In this document: piece after piece, positions 28,765-37,265 of the stretch
Layout: the number at the start of each line of letters is the position of its first letter
How positions within the stretch are numbered: the stretch's first letter is position 1
Assembly: GCA_009833045.1 (NCBI GenBank)
Contig: WUUP01000010.1
Span: 62,001-126,000, forward strand
From: Saprospirales bacterium GYS_P2D
GTDB lineage: Bacteria > Bacteroidota > Bacteroidia > Chitinophagales > Saprospiraceae
Direction: 5' to 3'
DNA: 64,000 nt
Position numbers and translations under genes: made by a program
Notes under the pieces: generated by a model
The model's input: the letters and a program-made list of their open reading frames with translations, nothing else
Told to the model about the DNA's origin: nothing
Database searches by the model: none

Positions 28765-30270
28765 ATGATCGGCCTTTTAATAGTCGGAATTTTAGTACTC
28801 ATAACCATTATTGCAATTCAAATTGGTAAGGTTACTGATTTGACTTCCGAGATACGTGGAGAGGAGGTAGTAGCTCAGCGTATTACTGAGAATCAATCTC
28901 GATGGTTATTAGTTTTTTGTGCAGTGTTTCTTATTTATTGTGTGGCGTCAGCTATCTATTATAAGAATTCAATGCTAGGATACGGTCCACACGAAGCAGC
29001 ATCTGCTCATGGAGTGAGGATTGATGGCCTTTTTAATACTACATTATTATTTACTGGTATAGTGTTTATAGCGACACATATTGCTCTATTCTGGTTTGCC
29101 TTTAAATATCGCCGTAAAGAGGGAGTGAAGAGTAAGTTCTTTGCCCACAATACTACTTTAGAATATGTTTGGACAGGTGTACCTGCTGTAGTGATGGTAC
29201 TTCTTGTGGTGAATGGTCTTGTCGTATGGAACGATGTAATGCCTGATATAGATCCTTCTGAAGAAGTTATCGAGTTTGAAGCTACGGGGTACCAATTTGC
29301 TTGGGATATTAGATACCCGGGCCCAGATGGTAAGTTAGGAACGAAAAATTTTAGATTAATAGATGGCGCTAATAATCCATTAGGACAAGACTGGAGTGAT
29401 ATTAAAAATGTAGATGATTTTCATGCTACGGAGATATATCTCCCAGTCAATAAGAAGGTGAGGGTACAGATTACGGCTAAAGATGTATTGCATAACTTCT
29501 ATTTACCTCACTTTAGACTTAAGATGGATGCAGTACCAGGCATACCGACTTACTTCGTCTTTACTCCGACGAAAACAACTGAAGAGTATAGAGAAGAATT
29601 GAGTAAATATCCAGAATGGCAAGTACCTTATGATGAGTCAGATCCTAATGGCCCTCAAAGATGGGAGCTTTTTGATTACGAGTTAGCCTGTGCTGAGCTA
29701 TGCGGCAAAGGCCACTACAGTATGAAACGTATTGTGAAAATAGTATCTGAGGAGGAGTATAATGATTGGTTAGCTCAACAAACAAGCTACTACGTACAGA
29801 ATGTACGGAATACTGACAATGATCCATTCAAAGGTCAATTATTGGATTACGAAGTAGCTGCAAGATCTGCTGAGTTAGAAAGTGAGTTTGAGTCAGCCAT
29901 TATCATGGATGATCCTAGTGAAGCATCTATTAGATTAACAAACGTATTCTTTAATACAGGATCGGCGGAGCTTAAGGCAGATTCTAAATATGAATTAGAT
30001 AAGGTTGCTGAAATCCTTAAGGATTATAGTGACGTAAGTATAGAGATATCCGGACATACAGATAATACAGGTAATACTGATTCCAACTTGATATTGTCTG
30101 ATGAAAGAGCAAAGACTGTAACTAACTATTTGATCAACAAAGGAATCGTAGCATCTCGATTAAAGTCTGTTGGCTTTGGTGAAGCTCGTCCTGCAGATAC
30201 GAATGACACTGCAGAGGGACGCCAGAATAATAGAAGAATTGAGATGAGAATTATCTCACAAAATATTTAA
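28765..30270 (+). CDS. coxB: Cytochrome c oxidase subunit II with C-terminal OmpA domain
   Basis: 501 residues, far longer than the usual 250-400. Membrane helices occur at about 3-20, 46-66, 88-110 and 133-153. A periplasmic cupredoxin domain follows, with all CuA ligands: H243 in VLHNFYLPH, and C309, E311, C313, H317 and M320 in CAELCGKGHYSM. After a ~60-residue acidic linker comes an OmpA-type peptidoglycan-binding domain (about 388-501). It starts NVFFNTGSAEL and contains GHTDNTG with D433, R448 in SDERA, and a terminal GRQNNRRIEM. D and R are 15 residues apart, as in diaminopimelate-binding OmpA. The frame is continuous and the domain lies on the periplasmic side, so it could anchor the respiratory complex to the cell wall. 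I know of no characterised oxidase with this fusion. Confidence 0.93.
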   Translation: MIGLLIVGILVLITIIAIQIGKVTDLTSEIRGEEVVAQRITENQSRWLLVFCAVFLIYCVASAIYYKNSMLGYGPHEAASAHGVRIDGLFNTTLLFTGIVFIATHIALFWFAFKYRRKEGVKSKFFAHNTTLEYVWTGVPAVVMVLLVVNGLVVWNDVMPDIDPSEEVIEFEATGYQFAWDIRYPGPDGKLGTKNFRLIDGANNPLGQDWSDIKNVDDFHATEIYLPVNKKVRVQITAKDVLHNFYLPHFRLKMDAVPGIPTYFVFTPTKTTEEYREELSKYPEWQVPYDESDPNGPQRWELFDYELACAELCGKGHYSMKRIVKIVSEEEYNDWLAQQTSYYVQNVRNTDNDPFKGQLLDYEVAARSAELESEFESAIIMDDPSEASIRLTNVFFNTGSAELKADSKYELDKVAEILKDYSDVSIEISGHTDNTGNTDSNLILSDERAKTVTNYLINKGIVASRLKSVGFGEARPADTNDTAEGRQNNRRIEMRIISQNI

Positions 30271-30280
30271 ACATCTTAGT

Positions 30281-32134
30281 ATGTCTTTAGTGAAAACATT
30301 TGATGAGGAAGTATTAATTGAGGAGCAAGGATTCGATGATCATTTTCATGAGCACCATCATGAAGATAAATATAAGTCGAGCTTCATTTTTAAATACATC
30401 TTCAGCCTTGATCATAAGATCATAGCACGGCAGTTTTTGTTTACTGGTATATTTTGGGCACTCATAGGTGCTGCGATGTCAGTAATCTTCCGTTTACAGT
30501 TAGGATTCCCTGATGAGAGTGTAGCTTGGTTAAAGCCGTTCTTAGGTAGGTGGATCATGATTAATGAAGAGACTGGTATGGGAACATTGGACCCTCAGTT
30601 TTATTACGCATTAGTGACCATGCATGGTACGATTATCGTATTCTTTGTTTTGACAGCCGGACTAAGTGGAACCTTTAGTAACTTATTGATTCCATTGCAG
30701 ATTGGTGCCAGAGATATGGCTTCTCCTTTATTGAATATGCTATCATACTGGTTCTTCTTTTTGGCTGGTGTCGTTATGTTCTTCTCACTCTTCTTGAGTA
30801 CGGGGCCTTTCTCAGGTGGTTGGGTAGCTTATCCACCGCTAAGTGCCTTGCCGCAGGCCTCCAGTGGATCTGGAGCTGGTATGACGTTATGGTTAGTTAG
30901 TCTGACATTTTTCGTAGTATCAGTACTATTAGGGGGTATTAACTATATCACAACTGTACTTAATCTACGTACTAAAGGAATGAGTCTTTGGAAAATGCCA
31001 TTGACTATTTGGTCATTTTTTATAACTGCAATTATTGGACTCCTTTCGTTCCCAGTATTAGTTTCTGGTTTCTTTTTATTGATGTCAGATAGATCCTTAG
31101 GTACGAGTTTTTACCTCAGTGATATATTCATTAATGGACAAGCATTAGATTATGTAGGTGGTAGTCCTATCTTATACCAGCATTTGTTCTGGTTCTTAGG
31201 GCATCCAGAGGTATATATTATCATACTTCCAGCGATGGGTATCGTGTCAGAAGTGTTATCTGTCCATGCACGTAAGCCTATTTTCGGCTATAAAGCGATG
31301 GTTTATTCGATTGCATCGATAGCATTCTTATCATTTATCGTTTGGGCGCACCACATGTTTATGTCAGGAGTTAATCCTTTCATCTCTAATTTCTTTGTGG
31401 TATTTACATTGATTATTGCTGTACCATCAGCGGTAAAAGTGTTTAACTGGATTACAACCTTATGGGGAGGAAGTATACGTTTGAATTCTCCAATGCTTTT
31501 CGCTATCGGTTTCGTATCACTATTCATTTCTGGTGGTCTTACTGGGATATTCTTAGGTAACAGTGCGCTGGATATACAGCTTCATGATACATATTTTGTT
31601 GTTGCACACTTCCACATTGTGATGGGTGTTGCTGCATTCTTCGGGATGTTTGCGGGGATTTATCATTGGTTCCCTAAGATGTTCGGTAGATTCATGAATG
31701 AAACTTTAGGACGTATTCATTTCTGGATCACCTTAATAGGTGCCTATATGATCTTTTGGCCTATGCATTATTTGGGTATGGCCGGTGTTCCGAGAAGATA
31801 TTACAGATTCGATAGCTTTGATGCTTTTGGGCAATTCACCACGATGAATGAATTCATTACCATTGCCGCTATCATTGTTTTCTTTGCTCAGGTATTATTT
31901 GTCGTAAACTTCATCTGGTCAATAAACCATGGTAAGGAGCAAACGACTAAGAACCCTTGGTTAGCTACAACACTTGAGTGGACTACACCAATCAAAGCTG
32001 GTCATGGTAACTGGGAAGGAAATATCCCAACAGTACATAGATGGGCTTACGATTATGGTAAGGATGGTGAGGATTATATTCCACAGTATATACCGCTTAC
32101 TGAGAAGGAGAAAGCAGAAATCGATAATCACTAA
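30281..32134 (+). CDS. coxA: Cytochrome c oxidase subunit I
   Basis: 617-residue catalytic subunit of an aa3-type haem-copper oxidase, with 12 or more membrane helices. HPEVYI gives the CuB ligand H308 and the cross-linked Y312. HH at 357-358 are further CuB ligands. In VVAHFHIVMG, H443 binds haem a3 and H445 haem a. The tyrosine in HPEVY and the helix-VI motif are type A features. The N-terminal cytosolic tail is His-rich (DDHFHEHHHEDKYK). It lies 10 bases after coxB and 11 bases before ctaB. Confidence 0.96.
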   Translation: MSLVKTFDEEVLIEEQGFDDHFHEHHHEDKYKSSFIFKYIFSLDHKIIARQFLFTGIFWALIGAAMSVIFRLQLGFPDESVAWLKPFLGRWIMINEETGMGTLDPQFYYALVTMHGTIIVFFVLTAGLSGTFSNLLIPLQIGARDMASPLLNMLSYWFFFLAGVVMFFSLFLSTGPFSGGWVAYPPLSALPQASSGSGAGMTLWLVSLTFFVVSVLLGGINYITTVLNLRTKGMSLWKMPLTIWSFFITAIIGLLSFPVLVSGFFLLMSDRSLGTSFYLSDIFINGQALDYVGGSPILYQHLFWFLGHPEVYIIILPAMGIVSEVLSVHARKPIFGYKAMVYSIASIAFLSFIVWAHHMFMSGVNPFISNFFVVFTLIIAVPSAVKVFNWITTLWGGSIRLNSPMLFAIGFVSLFISGGLTGIFLGNSALDIQLHDTYFVVAHFHIVMGVAAFFGMFAGIYHWFPKMFGRFMNETLGRIHFWITLIGAYMIFWPMHYLGMAGVPRRYYRFDSFDAFGQFTTMNEFITIAAIIVFFAQVLFVVNFIWSINHGKEQTTKNPWLATTLEWTTPIKAGHGNWEGNIPTVHRWAYDYGKDGEDYIPQYIPLTEKEKAEIDNH

Positions 32135-32145
32135 TCCAGTTACTC

Positions 32146-33057
32146 TTGAGTAGTTCTGTAAAGACATATAGCAATTCTCATTCAGAAGCAGGTGTAATAA
32201 GCCATATGGCGGATTATGCGATGTTAGTGAAGATGCGTTTGACAAGTTTAGTTGTTTTCACTGCTGTAGGAGCGTATTATGTTGCTACTGGATTAGATGC
32301 TTCACTCGCTTCCATTCTAACGTTAGCTTTAGGAGGATTTGGTGTTGCTGGTGCGAGTAATGCGATAAATCAAGTCTTGGAGAAAGACTATGATAAGTTG
32401 ATGAAGCGCACCGCCGGTAGACCTCTTCCATCTGAGCGCATGAGTACAGCAAGTGCGGTGTTATTTGCGGGTATGCTTTGTTTAATGGGAATTACTGCCT
32501 TAGCGACGTTCAATGTTATGGCCGCTTTTACGGGCATGTTGGCATTTGTTTTATATGCATTTGTATATACACCGATGAAAAGATATAGCAGAGCAGCTGT
32601 CTTTGTAGGTGCTGTAGCTGGTGCGATGCCAATGTTAATAGGGGTCGTCGCATATTCTGGTGAATTGACGATCTTAGCGTTGTTGTTGTTTGCTATTCAA
32701 TTTGCGTGGCAATATCCTCATTTTTGGTCTATAGCATTTTTAGGACATGAAGACTATTCGAATGCTGGCTTCAATTTTGTGCCCACGAATGCGGATGGAT
32801 CAATACAGAGAAATATAGCAAGTTCATCTATTGCATATGCTGTACTTCTTATTGGTCTTTGTCTGAGCTTGTATGTTTACGGATATTCTGGTGTTACTGC
32901 CAGTGTAGTTCTTGGCCTCATGACGGCCATGTATCTCTTCTATAGTGTTAAGTTCTACAAAGAGTTTGATTTAGGATCAGCGAAGCAATTAATGTTTTCT
33001 TCGTTGATGTATATACCGATGGTATTAATTGTTTTAATCATAGATAAGTTATTTTAA
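32146..33057 (+). CDS. ctaB: Protohaem IX farnesyltransferase (haem O synthase)
   Basis: Membrane prenyltransferase that adds a farnesyl group to haem B to make haem O, the precursor of the haem A used by the neighbouring oxidase. 303 residues and about nine helices. The first Asp-rich motif is NQVLEKDYDKLMKRTAGRPLP; the second conserved region is YPHFWSIAFLGHEDY. The start is TTG, 11 bases after coxA. The first ATG (32206) would begin MADYAML and would also retain all helices, so the N-terminal 20 residues are uncertain. No haem A synthase (CtaA) lies in the window. Confidence 0.93.
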   Translation: MSSSVKTYSNSHSEAGVISHMADYAMLVKMRLTSLVVFTAVGAYYVATGLDASLASILTLALGGFGVAGASNAINQVLEKDYDKLMKRTAGRPLPSERMSTASAVLFAGMLCLMGITALATFNVMAAFTGMLAFVLYAFVYTPMKRYSRAAVFVGAVAGAMPMLIGVVAYSGELTILALLLFAIQFAWQYPHFWSIAFLGHEDYSNAGFNFVPTNADGSIQRNIASSSIAYAVLLIGLCLSLYVYGYSGVTASVVLGLMTAMYLFYSVKFYKEFDLGSAKQLMFSSLMYIPMVLIVLIIDKLF

Positions 33058-33058
33058 T

Positions 33059-33643
33059 ATGGAAAAGTCTATGACAAACAAATACTACAACACTAATAAT
33101 AGAATCCATCCTTTAAAATTCGCTCTTTGGATTGGGATGGCGAGTATTACAATGATGTTTGGGGCTTTTACAAGTGCCTATGTCGTTCGTCAGGCTGCTG
33201 GTAATTGGTTGGAATTTCCATTGCCCAATATTTTCTTTGTGAGTACAGCAGTATTACTCATAAGTAGTATTCTTTTACATACATCTTTTAGGAGTTTTAA
33301 AAGTCAGAAAGAAAACTTATATAAATTCTTTCTTGTCGGAAGCTTTGTTTTAGGTGTCTTATTTATTGTGTTGCAATATGAAGGATGGGTCCGACTTTTT
33401 GAGATCGGAGTAGATCTGAAGGGGAATCCAGCTGGTTCTTTTCTCTATGTCATCACAGGAATTCATGCTTTGCATGTGATAGGTGGTATAGTCGCATTGA
33501 TCATAGCAATGATTAATGCTTTCTCATTAAAATTTAAGATTACAGACAAACGAATAATAAATTTTGAGTTAACTCTACACTATTGGCATTTTGTCGATTT
33601 GTTATGGGTTTATCTTTTGATCTTCTTGTATTTAAGTAGATAA
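33059..33643 (+). CDS. coxC: Cytochrome c oxidase subunit III (first, short copy)
   Basis: 194-residue membrane protein with five helices, the COX3 core. It contains GAFTSAYVVRQAAGNWLEFPLP, then the C-terminal signature ITGIHALHVIGG and TLHYWHFVDLLWVYLLIFLY. Subunit III stabilises subunit I and its oxygen channel. It starts 1 base after ctaB. A second, larger subunit III-like gene follows 3 bases later, an arrangement common in Bacteroidota oxidase operons. Confidence 0.9.
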   Translation: MEKSMTNKYYNTNNRIHPLKFALWIGMASITMMFGAFTSAYVVRQAAGNWLEFPLPNIFFVSTAVLLISSILLHTSFRSFKSQKENLYKFFLVGSFVLGVLFIVLQYEGWVRLFEIGVDLKGNPAGSFLYVITGIHALHVIGGIVALIIAMINAFSLKFKITDKRIINFELTLHYWHFVDLLWVYLLIFLYLSR

Positions 33644-33646
33644 TCA

Positions 33647-34507
33647 ATGGCAGATACATTAACACAGACTAACAGTCCGATGACTGAGGGAAGTTGGGAT
33701 GGAGCTTCAAGACCATTCAAAGCGAGCTATGGTAAACTGATGATGTGGTATTTCCTCTTATCAGATGCATTTACGTTTGCTGGGTTTTTGATTGCATATG
33801 GAGCATTACGGATGAGTAGTCCTACTTGGCCAGTACCAGACTTCGTTTTTTCTACAGTGCCTGAATGGCTACCAGGTAGTGCACATCACAAGCCACTCAT
33901 TTTCGTGACTATCATGACATTCATACTTCTGGCAAGCTCTTTTACTATGGTGAGAGCCGTACAAGAAGGTCAGCAGGAAAATAAAAATGGAGTTGTCTTC
34001 TGGATGGTCTTAACAATTATAGGCGGTGCCGCTTTCTTAGGATGTCAAGCTTGGGAGTGGAATACACTGATAAACGAAGAACACGTTTCGTACCATACAA
34101 ATCCTTTTGGTACTCATACGGAGTATGGAAAGTACTTAGAAGGTGATGGCCATGATATTGAGGCTGGTGATACCTTTCAACCCGGTGATTCATACTTGAT
34201 ACATAATGTCGATGGTCATTGGCATAAACTGAAATATGAAGTAACAGAAGGGGAAGATGCAGGAATGACGAAGGAAATGAGTTTTGGCCCCAAAGCATTT
34301 AGTGCCTTATTTTTCTTTATAACAGGATTCCACGGTTTCCACGTATTCAGTGGTGTGGTATTCTTACTAATCATATGTATTAATGCTGCGTCAGGTCTTT
34401 ACGTCGCACGTAAGAATGAATATGAAATGGTAGAGAAAATTGGACTCTATTGGCACTTTGTCGATCTGGTTTGGGTATTTGTATTCTTAGTATTTTATTT
34501 ACTGTAA
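33647..34507 (+). CDS. Cytochrome c oxidase subunit III (second, long copy)
   Basis: 286-residue COX3 homologue. It starts with LMMWYFLLSDAFTFAGFLIAYGALR and ends with the family motif GFHGFHVFSGVVFLLI and GLYWHFVDLVWVFVFLVFYLL. A soluble insertion of about 70 residues (150-220) between helices contains acidic and His residues (THTEYGKYLEGDGHDIEAGD) and is absent from the shorter copy. Both copies presumably occupy distinct places in the oxidase or the supercomplex. Confidence 0.9.
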   Translation: MADTLTQTNSPMTEGSWDGASRPFKASYGKLMMWYFLLSDAFTFAGFLIAYGALRMSSPTWPVPDFVFSTVPEWLPGSAHHKPLIFVTIMTFILLASSFTMVRAVQEGQQENKNGVVFWMVLTIIGGAAFLGCQAWEWNTLINEEHVSYHTNPFGTHTEYGKYLEGDGHDIEAGDTFQPGDSYLIHNVDGHWHKLKYEVTEGEDAGMTKEMSFGPKAFSALFFFITGFHGFHVFSGVVFLLIICINAASGLYVARKNEYEMVEKIGLYWHFVDLVWVFVFLVFYLL

Positions 34508-34532
34508 TCATCTAAAGTTAAATTAATTAGTC

Positions 34533-34937
34533 ATGGGACACGATTACGAAGCAGGTAAGAAGACAGCGGTTAGAATCATTTCGATATTAGCCATTATAAC
34601 AATAGCTGAAGTTTTGTTTGCCTTATTAGGTAAAGGATACATAATTCCAGGCGTACATTTTCCAGCTGTTATTATGGGAGGTGTGATGATCATCATGAGT
34701 CTGGTAAAGGCATATCTCATAGTATATGAATTCATGCATATGAAGTACGAGATGCCAGGAATGGTACGATCTGTACTACTGCCACTATTTTTATTAGTGT
34801 GGGGTATTATTGCTTTCTTGTACGAGGGTACAGCATGGAAAGGCAATAGACAGAAAGTAATTGAAAAAAATGAAAGATCAGTAGAGACGTTGACGCAGCC
34901 ATCAGCTGAAACATATCATGCAGATGATAGTCATTAA
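34533..34937 (+). CDS. Cytochrome c oxidase subunit IV-type membrane protein
   Basis: 134 residues with three helices (about 15-32, 43-66, 78-100) in the pattern of prokaryotic COX4 (IAEVLFALLGKG, GVMIIMSLVKAYLIVYEFMHMKYE). It is an accessory subunit that helps stabilise CuB in subunit I in related oxidases. The tail ends SAETYHADDSH. It is the last gene before a strong terminator. Confidence 0.88.
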   Translation: MGHDYEAGKKTAVRIISILAIITIAEVLFALLGKGYIIPGVHFPAVIMGGVMIIMSLVKAYLIVYEFMHMKYEMPGMVRSVLLPLFLLVWGIIAFLYEGTAWKGNRQKVIEKNERSVETLTQPSAETYHADDSH

Positions 34938-34970
34938 TCTATTGTTCTACTACTTATGATAAAATAAAGA

Positions 34971-34995
34971 AAAGGCGGTATTACCGCCTTTTTTT
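34971..34995 (+). terminator. Intrinsic terminator of the act-cox operon
   Basis: GGCGGT (34974-34979) pairs with ACCGCC (34983-34988) around ATT, with A-T pairs at the base and seven T residues after the stem. It is 34 bases after the cox4-type stop codon and marks the end of a ~15-kb transcription unit. Confidence 0.88.
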
Positions 34996-35059
34996 ATACC
35001 ATTTGTTGATCATTTTTATTCACTTGTGGTTATACAATAGATTCATTACATAGGAACTT

Positions 35060-35587
35060 ATGCCAGAGAACTTACGAAAATATCTTATCGCTGCAGCTGT
35101 GGTGTTAGTTTTGATTGGAGCTCCTTTCGGTTCATATTTCTATTTGAAGTATGGATTAGAATACAGGTTAGAATCTCAAGAGCAGTTGAAACCTAAAGAA
35201 GTAGATGCGTCAGTTATTCGTGCTATTAAAGAATTAGTGCCATATGGTACTGCGGCATTAATACATACAAGAGGTGATGAGGATACTAAAGGTATCGAAT
35301 TGCTGAATAAGGTAGGAGAGAGAATAGTAGATAGAGATTACTTTGCTATTTATAGCTCTGCGGCATCTACTAATTTTGATAAAATATCAAAGGTGACTTC
35401 TGACCCATCCGCTAAAATGAAAGATTTAATAGATGATCATTTTATCTTAATTGATTCGGCTGGGATCGTGCGTAATACCTACCCTGGTAACAAGGATATA
35501 TCTAAAGAACTTATAAGACATTTGTCAGTTGTTATTCCATTGCCTAAGAATCGAGAAATAAAGCTTGAGAGAGAATTAGAAGATTAA
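35060..35587 (+). CDS. Membrane-anchored SCO-like protein without cysteines
   Basis: 175 residues: one N-terminal helix (about 8-28), then a soluble periplasmic domain. Its position behind the oxidase genes and its C-terminal half (DDHFILIDSAGIVRNTYPG, then a terminal helix) resemble SCO1/SenC copper chaperones of thioredoxin fold. The copper- and redox-active CXXXC pair is missing: the protein has no cysteine at all. It is either a degenerate SCO that acts structurally or an unrelated small periplasmic protein. Assignment to SCO rests on weak similarity plus location. It is followed 13 bases later by the DUF420 gene, so it starts a short assembly-factor operon after the terminator. Confidence 0.55.
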   Translation: MPENLRKYLIAAAVVLVLIGAPFGSYFYLKYGLEYRLESQEQLKPKEVDASVIRAIKELVPYGTAALIHTRGDEDTKGIELLNKVGERIVDRDYFAIYSSAASTNFDKISKVTSDPSAKMKDLIDDHFILIDSAGIVRNTYPGNKDISKELIRHLSVVIPLPKNREIKLERELED

Positions 35588-35600
35588 ACAAAAAAGAGAA

Positions 35601-36149
35601 ATGAGTAAAGACGTATTTCCAGCAAATAAGCAATTAGAAACCAAGCTGAACAAATTAACTTGGGTCGTATCGGCTGCGGTATTCTTATTAGTCGTACTAA
35701 TGAGAAAAATTAAAATACCTACAGATATAGATTTTACTTTCTTGCCACCAGTTTATTCATTTCTCAATGGCTTGACAGCCTTGTTTTTGATTATAGCATT
35801 AGTATTTATCAAAAAGGGTATGGCAAATCAGCATCGTAAAATGATGACATTAGCCTTGGCTACATCTGTTCTTTTTCTCTTGGGCTATGTATTATATCAT
35901 ATTACCACTCCTGAGACAAAATACTGTGGAGTAGGAGCAATACGATATGCGTATTTCTTTCTTTTGATTACTCATATAGTCTTAGCGGCTGTCATCTTAC
36001 CTTTTATTCTATTCACTTACATCAGAGCATACACTAATCAGTTTCAGAGACATGTAAAGATGGCTCGATGGGTATTCCCTCTTTGGCTGTATGTCGCCTT
36101 AACTGGACCGATTATATACTTGATGTTATCACCTTGTTATAATCATTAG
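35601..36149 (+). CDS. DUF420 family membrane protein
   Basis: 182 residues with five helices. The middle and end match DUF420 (CtaM-like): LTALFLIIALVFIKKGMANQHRKMMTLALA, YHITTPE, then HIVLAAVILPFILFTYIRAY and LWLYVALTGPIIYLML. In Firmicutes the related CtaM is needed for assembly of aa3-type oxidase, and a similar role is inferred here from the position beside the cox genes. Conserved His residues in the helices (YHITT, THIVLA) could bind haem or metal. Confidence 0.85.
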   Translation: MSKDVFPANKQLETKLNKLTWVVSAAVFLLVVLMRKIKIPTDIDFTFLPPVYSFLNGLTALFLIIALVFIKKGMANQHRKMMTLALATSVLFLLGYVLYHITTPETKYCGVGAIRYAYFFLLITHIVLAAVILPFILFTYIRAYTNQFQRHVKMARWVFPLWLYVALTGPIIYLMLSPCYNH

Positions 36150-36169
36150 TATACCTTAATTTTAGAATC

Positions 36170-36409
36170 ATGAAGCGAATACTAATCGTAATAAGTCTTA
36201 TTCTAATATCTTCAGTCGCTATAGAGCTGATAGCTCAGTGCCCTATGTGTAAAATAGCAGCTGAGTCTAATCTTGAGAATGGAGGATCTGCAGGTAAAGG
36301 TCTTAATAATGGTATACTTTATATGCTTTCTCTCCCTTACGTATTGATAGGACTATTGGGTTTTATATGGTATAAGAATAGAAAGAAAGAGACCCTCGAA
36401 GAAATATAA
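36170..36409 (+). CDS. Small CPMC-motif membrane protein
   Basis: 79 residues with a signal peptide or first helix (RILIVISLILISSVAIELIAQ) directly followed by CPMCKIAAESNL, then NGGSAGKGLNNGILYMLSLPY and a second helix (LIGLLGFIWY) with a Lys/Glu tail. I recognise this only as a conserved small protein of Bacteroidota found beside cox genes. The CXXC placed at the membrane surface could bind copper or act as a thiol-redox site. That would complement the cysteine-free SCO-like neighbour, which is an inference. Third gene of the group 35060-36409. Confidence 0.7.
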   Translation: MKRILIVISLILISSVAIELIAQCPMCKIAAESNLENGGSAGKGLNNGILYMLSLPYVLIGLLGFIWYKNRKKETLEEI

Positions 36410-36440
36410 AAAGGCCGCCACGAACTTTATCCTGGCGACC
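36406..36440 (-). terminator. Intrinsic terminator of the minus-strand barrel gene
   Basis: GGCCGCCA (36413-36420) pairs with TGGCGACC (36433-36440) with one mismatch. Read on the minus strand, the hairpin is followed by TTTTTATA. It starts a few bases past the stop of the 36448 gene and overlaps the stop of the convergent CPMC gene. Confidence 0.7.
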
Positions 36441-36447
36441 CTATCGG

Positions 36448-37128
36448 TCAAAACGACATTGCGTAGCCGATACCTACTGAATAACCTTTATTTTTCATAT
36501 CTAAGTCGATAATTGTATTTGGGATTACGGATTCGAAAGAATTCTGATATCCTACTTCACCTATTATTTTTCCAGGGCCTACTGGATGAGATATTCCCAC
36601 TCCTATAGTACCGTAGTATATGCTGGTATTGATGTCGTCTGTTGGAATACTGATCTCTGGCAAGTTGAATCCAAAAAGAGCGGTGGCCTGTGGACGAATA
36701 GATGCACCGGTAGCCAAAGAATACCCACCTCCTGCACTGACAAAATACTTAGTATCATTATAACCAAAATAGTACTGAGCTGTCAGCGGTATATCAATAT
36801 GCTCACTCTGATACTTGGCACGTATACCTACAGGTATATCAAATCCTCCAACGCCGATGGATTCATCATATGAGAGTACGGTCCCTTTCTTTACGTATGT
36901 AGCCCCTGTTTTGATAGTCCATGAAGGAGACAGTGTGTACTCTCCAAAGACTCCCAGCTGCTCACTGATCATAGACGAGGACACTTGGTCAATGACTTCA
37001 GTATTACCTCTGTGATCTATATTAGATATAAAGACTCCTGTACGGACACCTGCATCTATCTGAGCTTGAGATGTCGTGATGCCTAAAAGGCCGAATATGG
37101 CAAAGAACGTAATAAGTGAATGTCTCAT
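36448..37128 (-). CDS. Porin-like outer-membrane beta-barrel protein
   Basis: 226 residues with signal peptide (LITFFAIFGLLGITTSQAQ) and a barrel of the Bacteroidota OMP_b-brl type. It opens IDAGVRTGVFISN and has repeated aromatic, Gly-rich strands (YTLSPSWTIKTGATYVKKG, YFVSAGGGYSLATGA, IGEVGYQNSFES). It ends GIGYAMSF with a C-terminal Phe, the BAM recognition signal. The substrate is unknown. It is monocistronic, with its own terminator downstream and an inverted repeat upstream. Confidence 0.78.
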   Translation of the reverse strand: MRHSLITFFAIFGLLGITTSQAQIDAGVRTGVFISNIDHRGNTEVIDQVSSSMISEQLGVFGEYTLSPSWTIKTGATYVKKGTVLSYDESIGVGGFDIPVGIRAKYQSEHIDIPLTAQYYFGYNDTKYFVSAGGGYSLATGASIRPQATALFGFNLPEISIPTDDINTSIYYGTIGVGISHPVGPGKIIGEVGYQNSFESVIPNTIIDLDMKNKGYSVGIGYAMSF

Positions 37129-37145
37129 AATGTCTACATTTTAAT

Positions 37146-37158
37146 GAGCAACGTGCTC
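37146..37158. promoter_or_regulatory. Inverted repeat in the leader of the barrel gene
   Basis: GAGCA-ACG-TGCTC, extended with near-matches on both sides, lies 18-30 bases upstream of the barrel-protein start. It could be an operator or an mRNA hairpin affecting translation. Confidence 0.25.
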
Positions 37159-37265
37159 GTTATTAATTTTCCTTAAGTCATTTTACGTTGTCTTAATCGT
37201 TTGCAATAAAGACTATGTGAGAATGTTAAGGAGCGTTAATGCGACATTAATGAAATGGTAAAAAT

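Noticed and set aside
33059-34507. Two consecutive subunit III genes as a frameshifted single gene
   Set aside because: Each has its own complete COX3 C-terminal signature, so they are separate paralogues.
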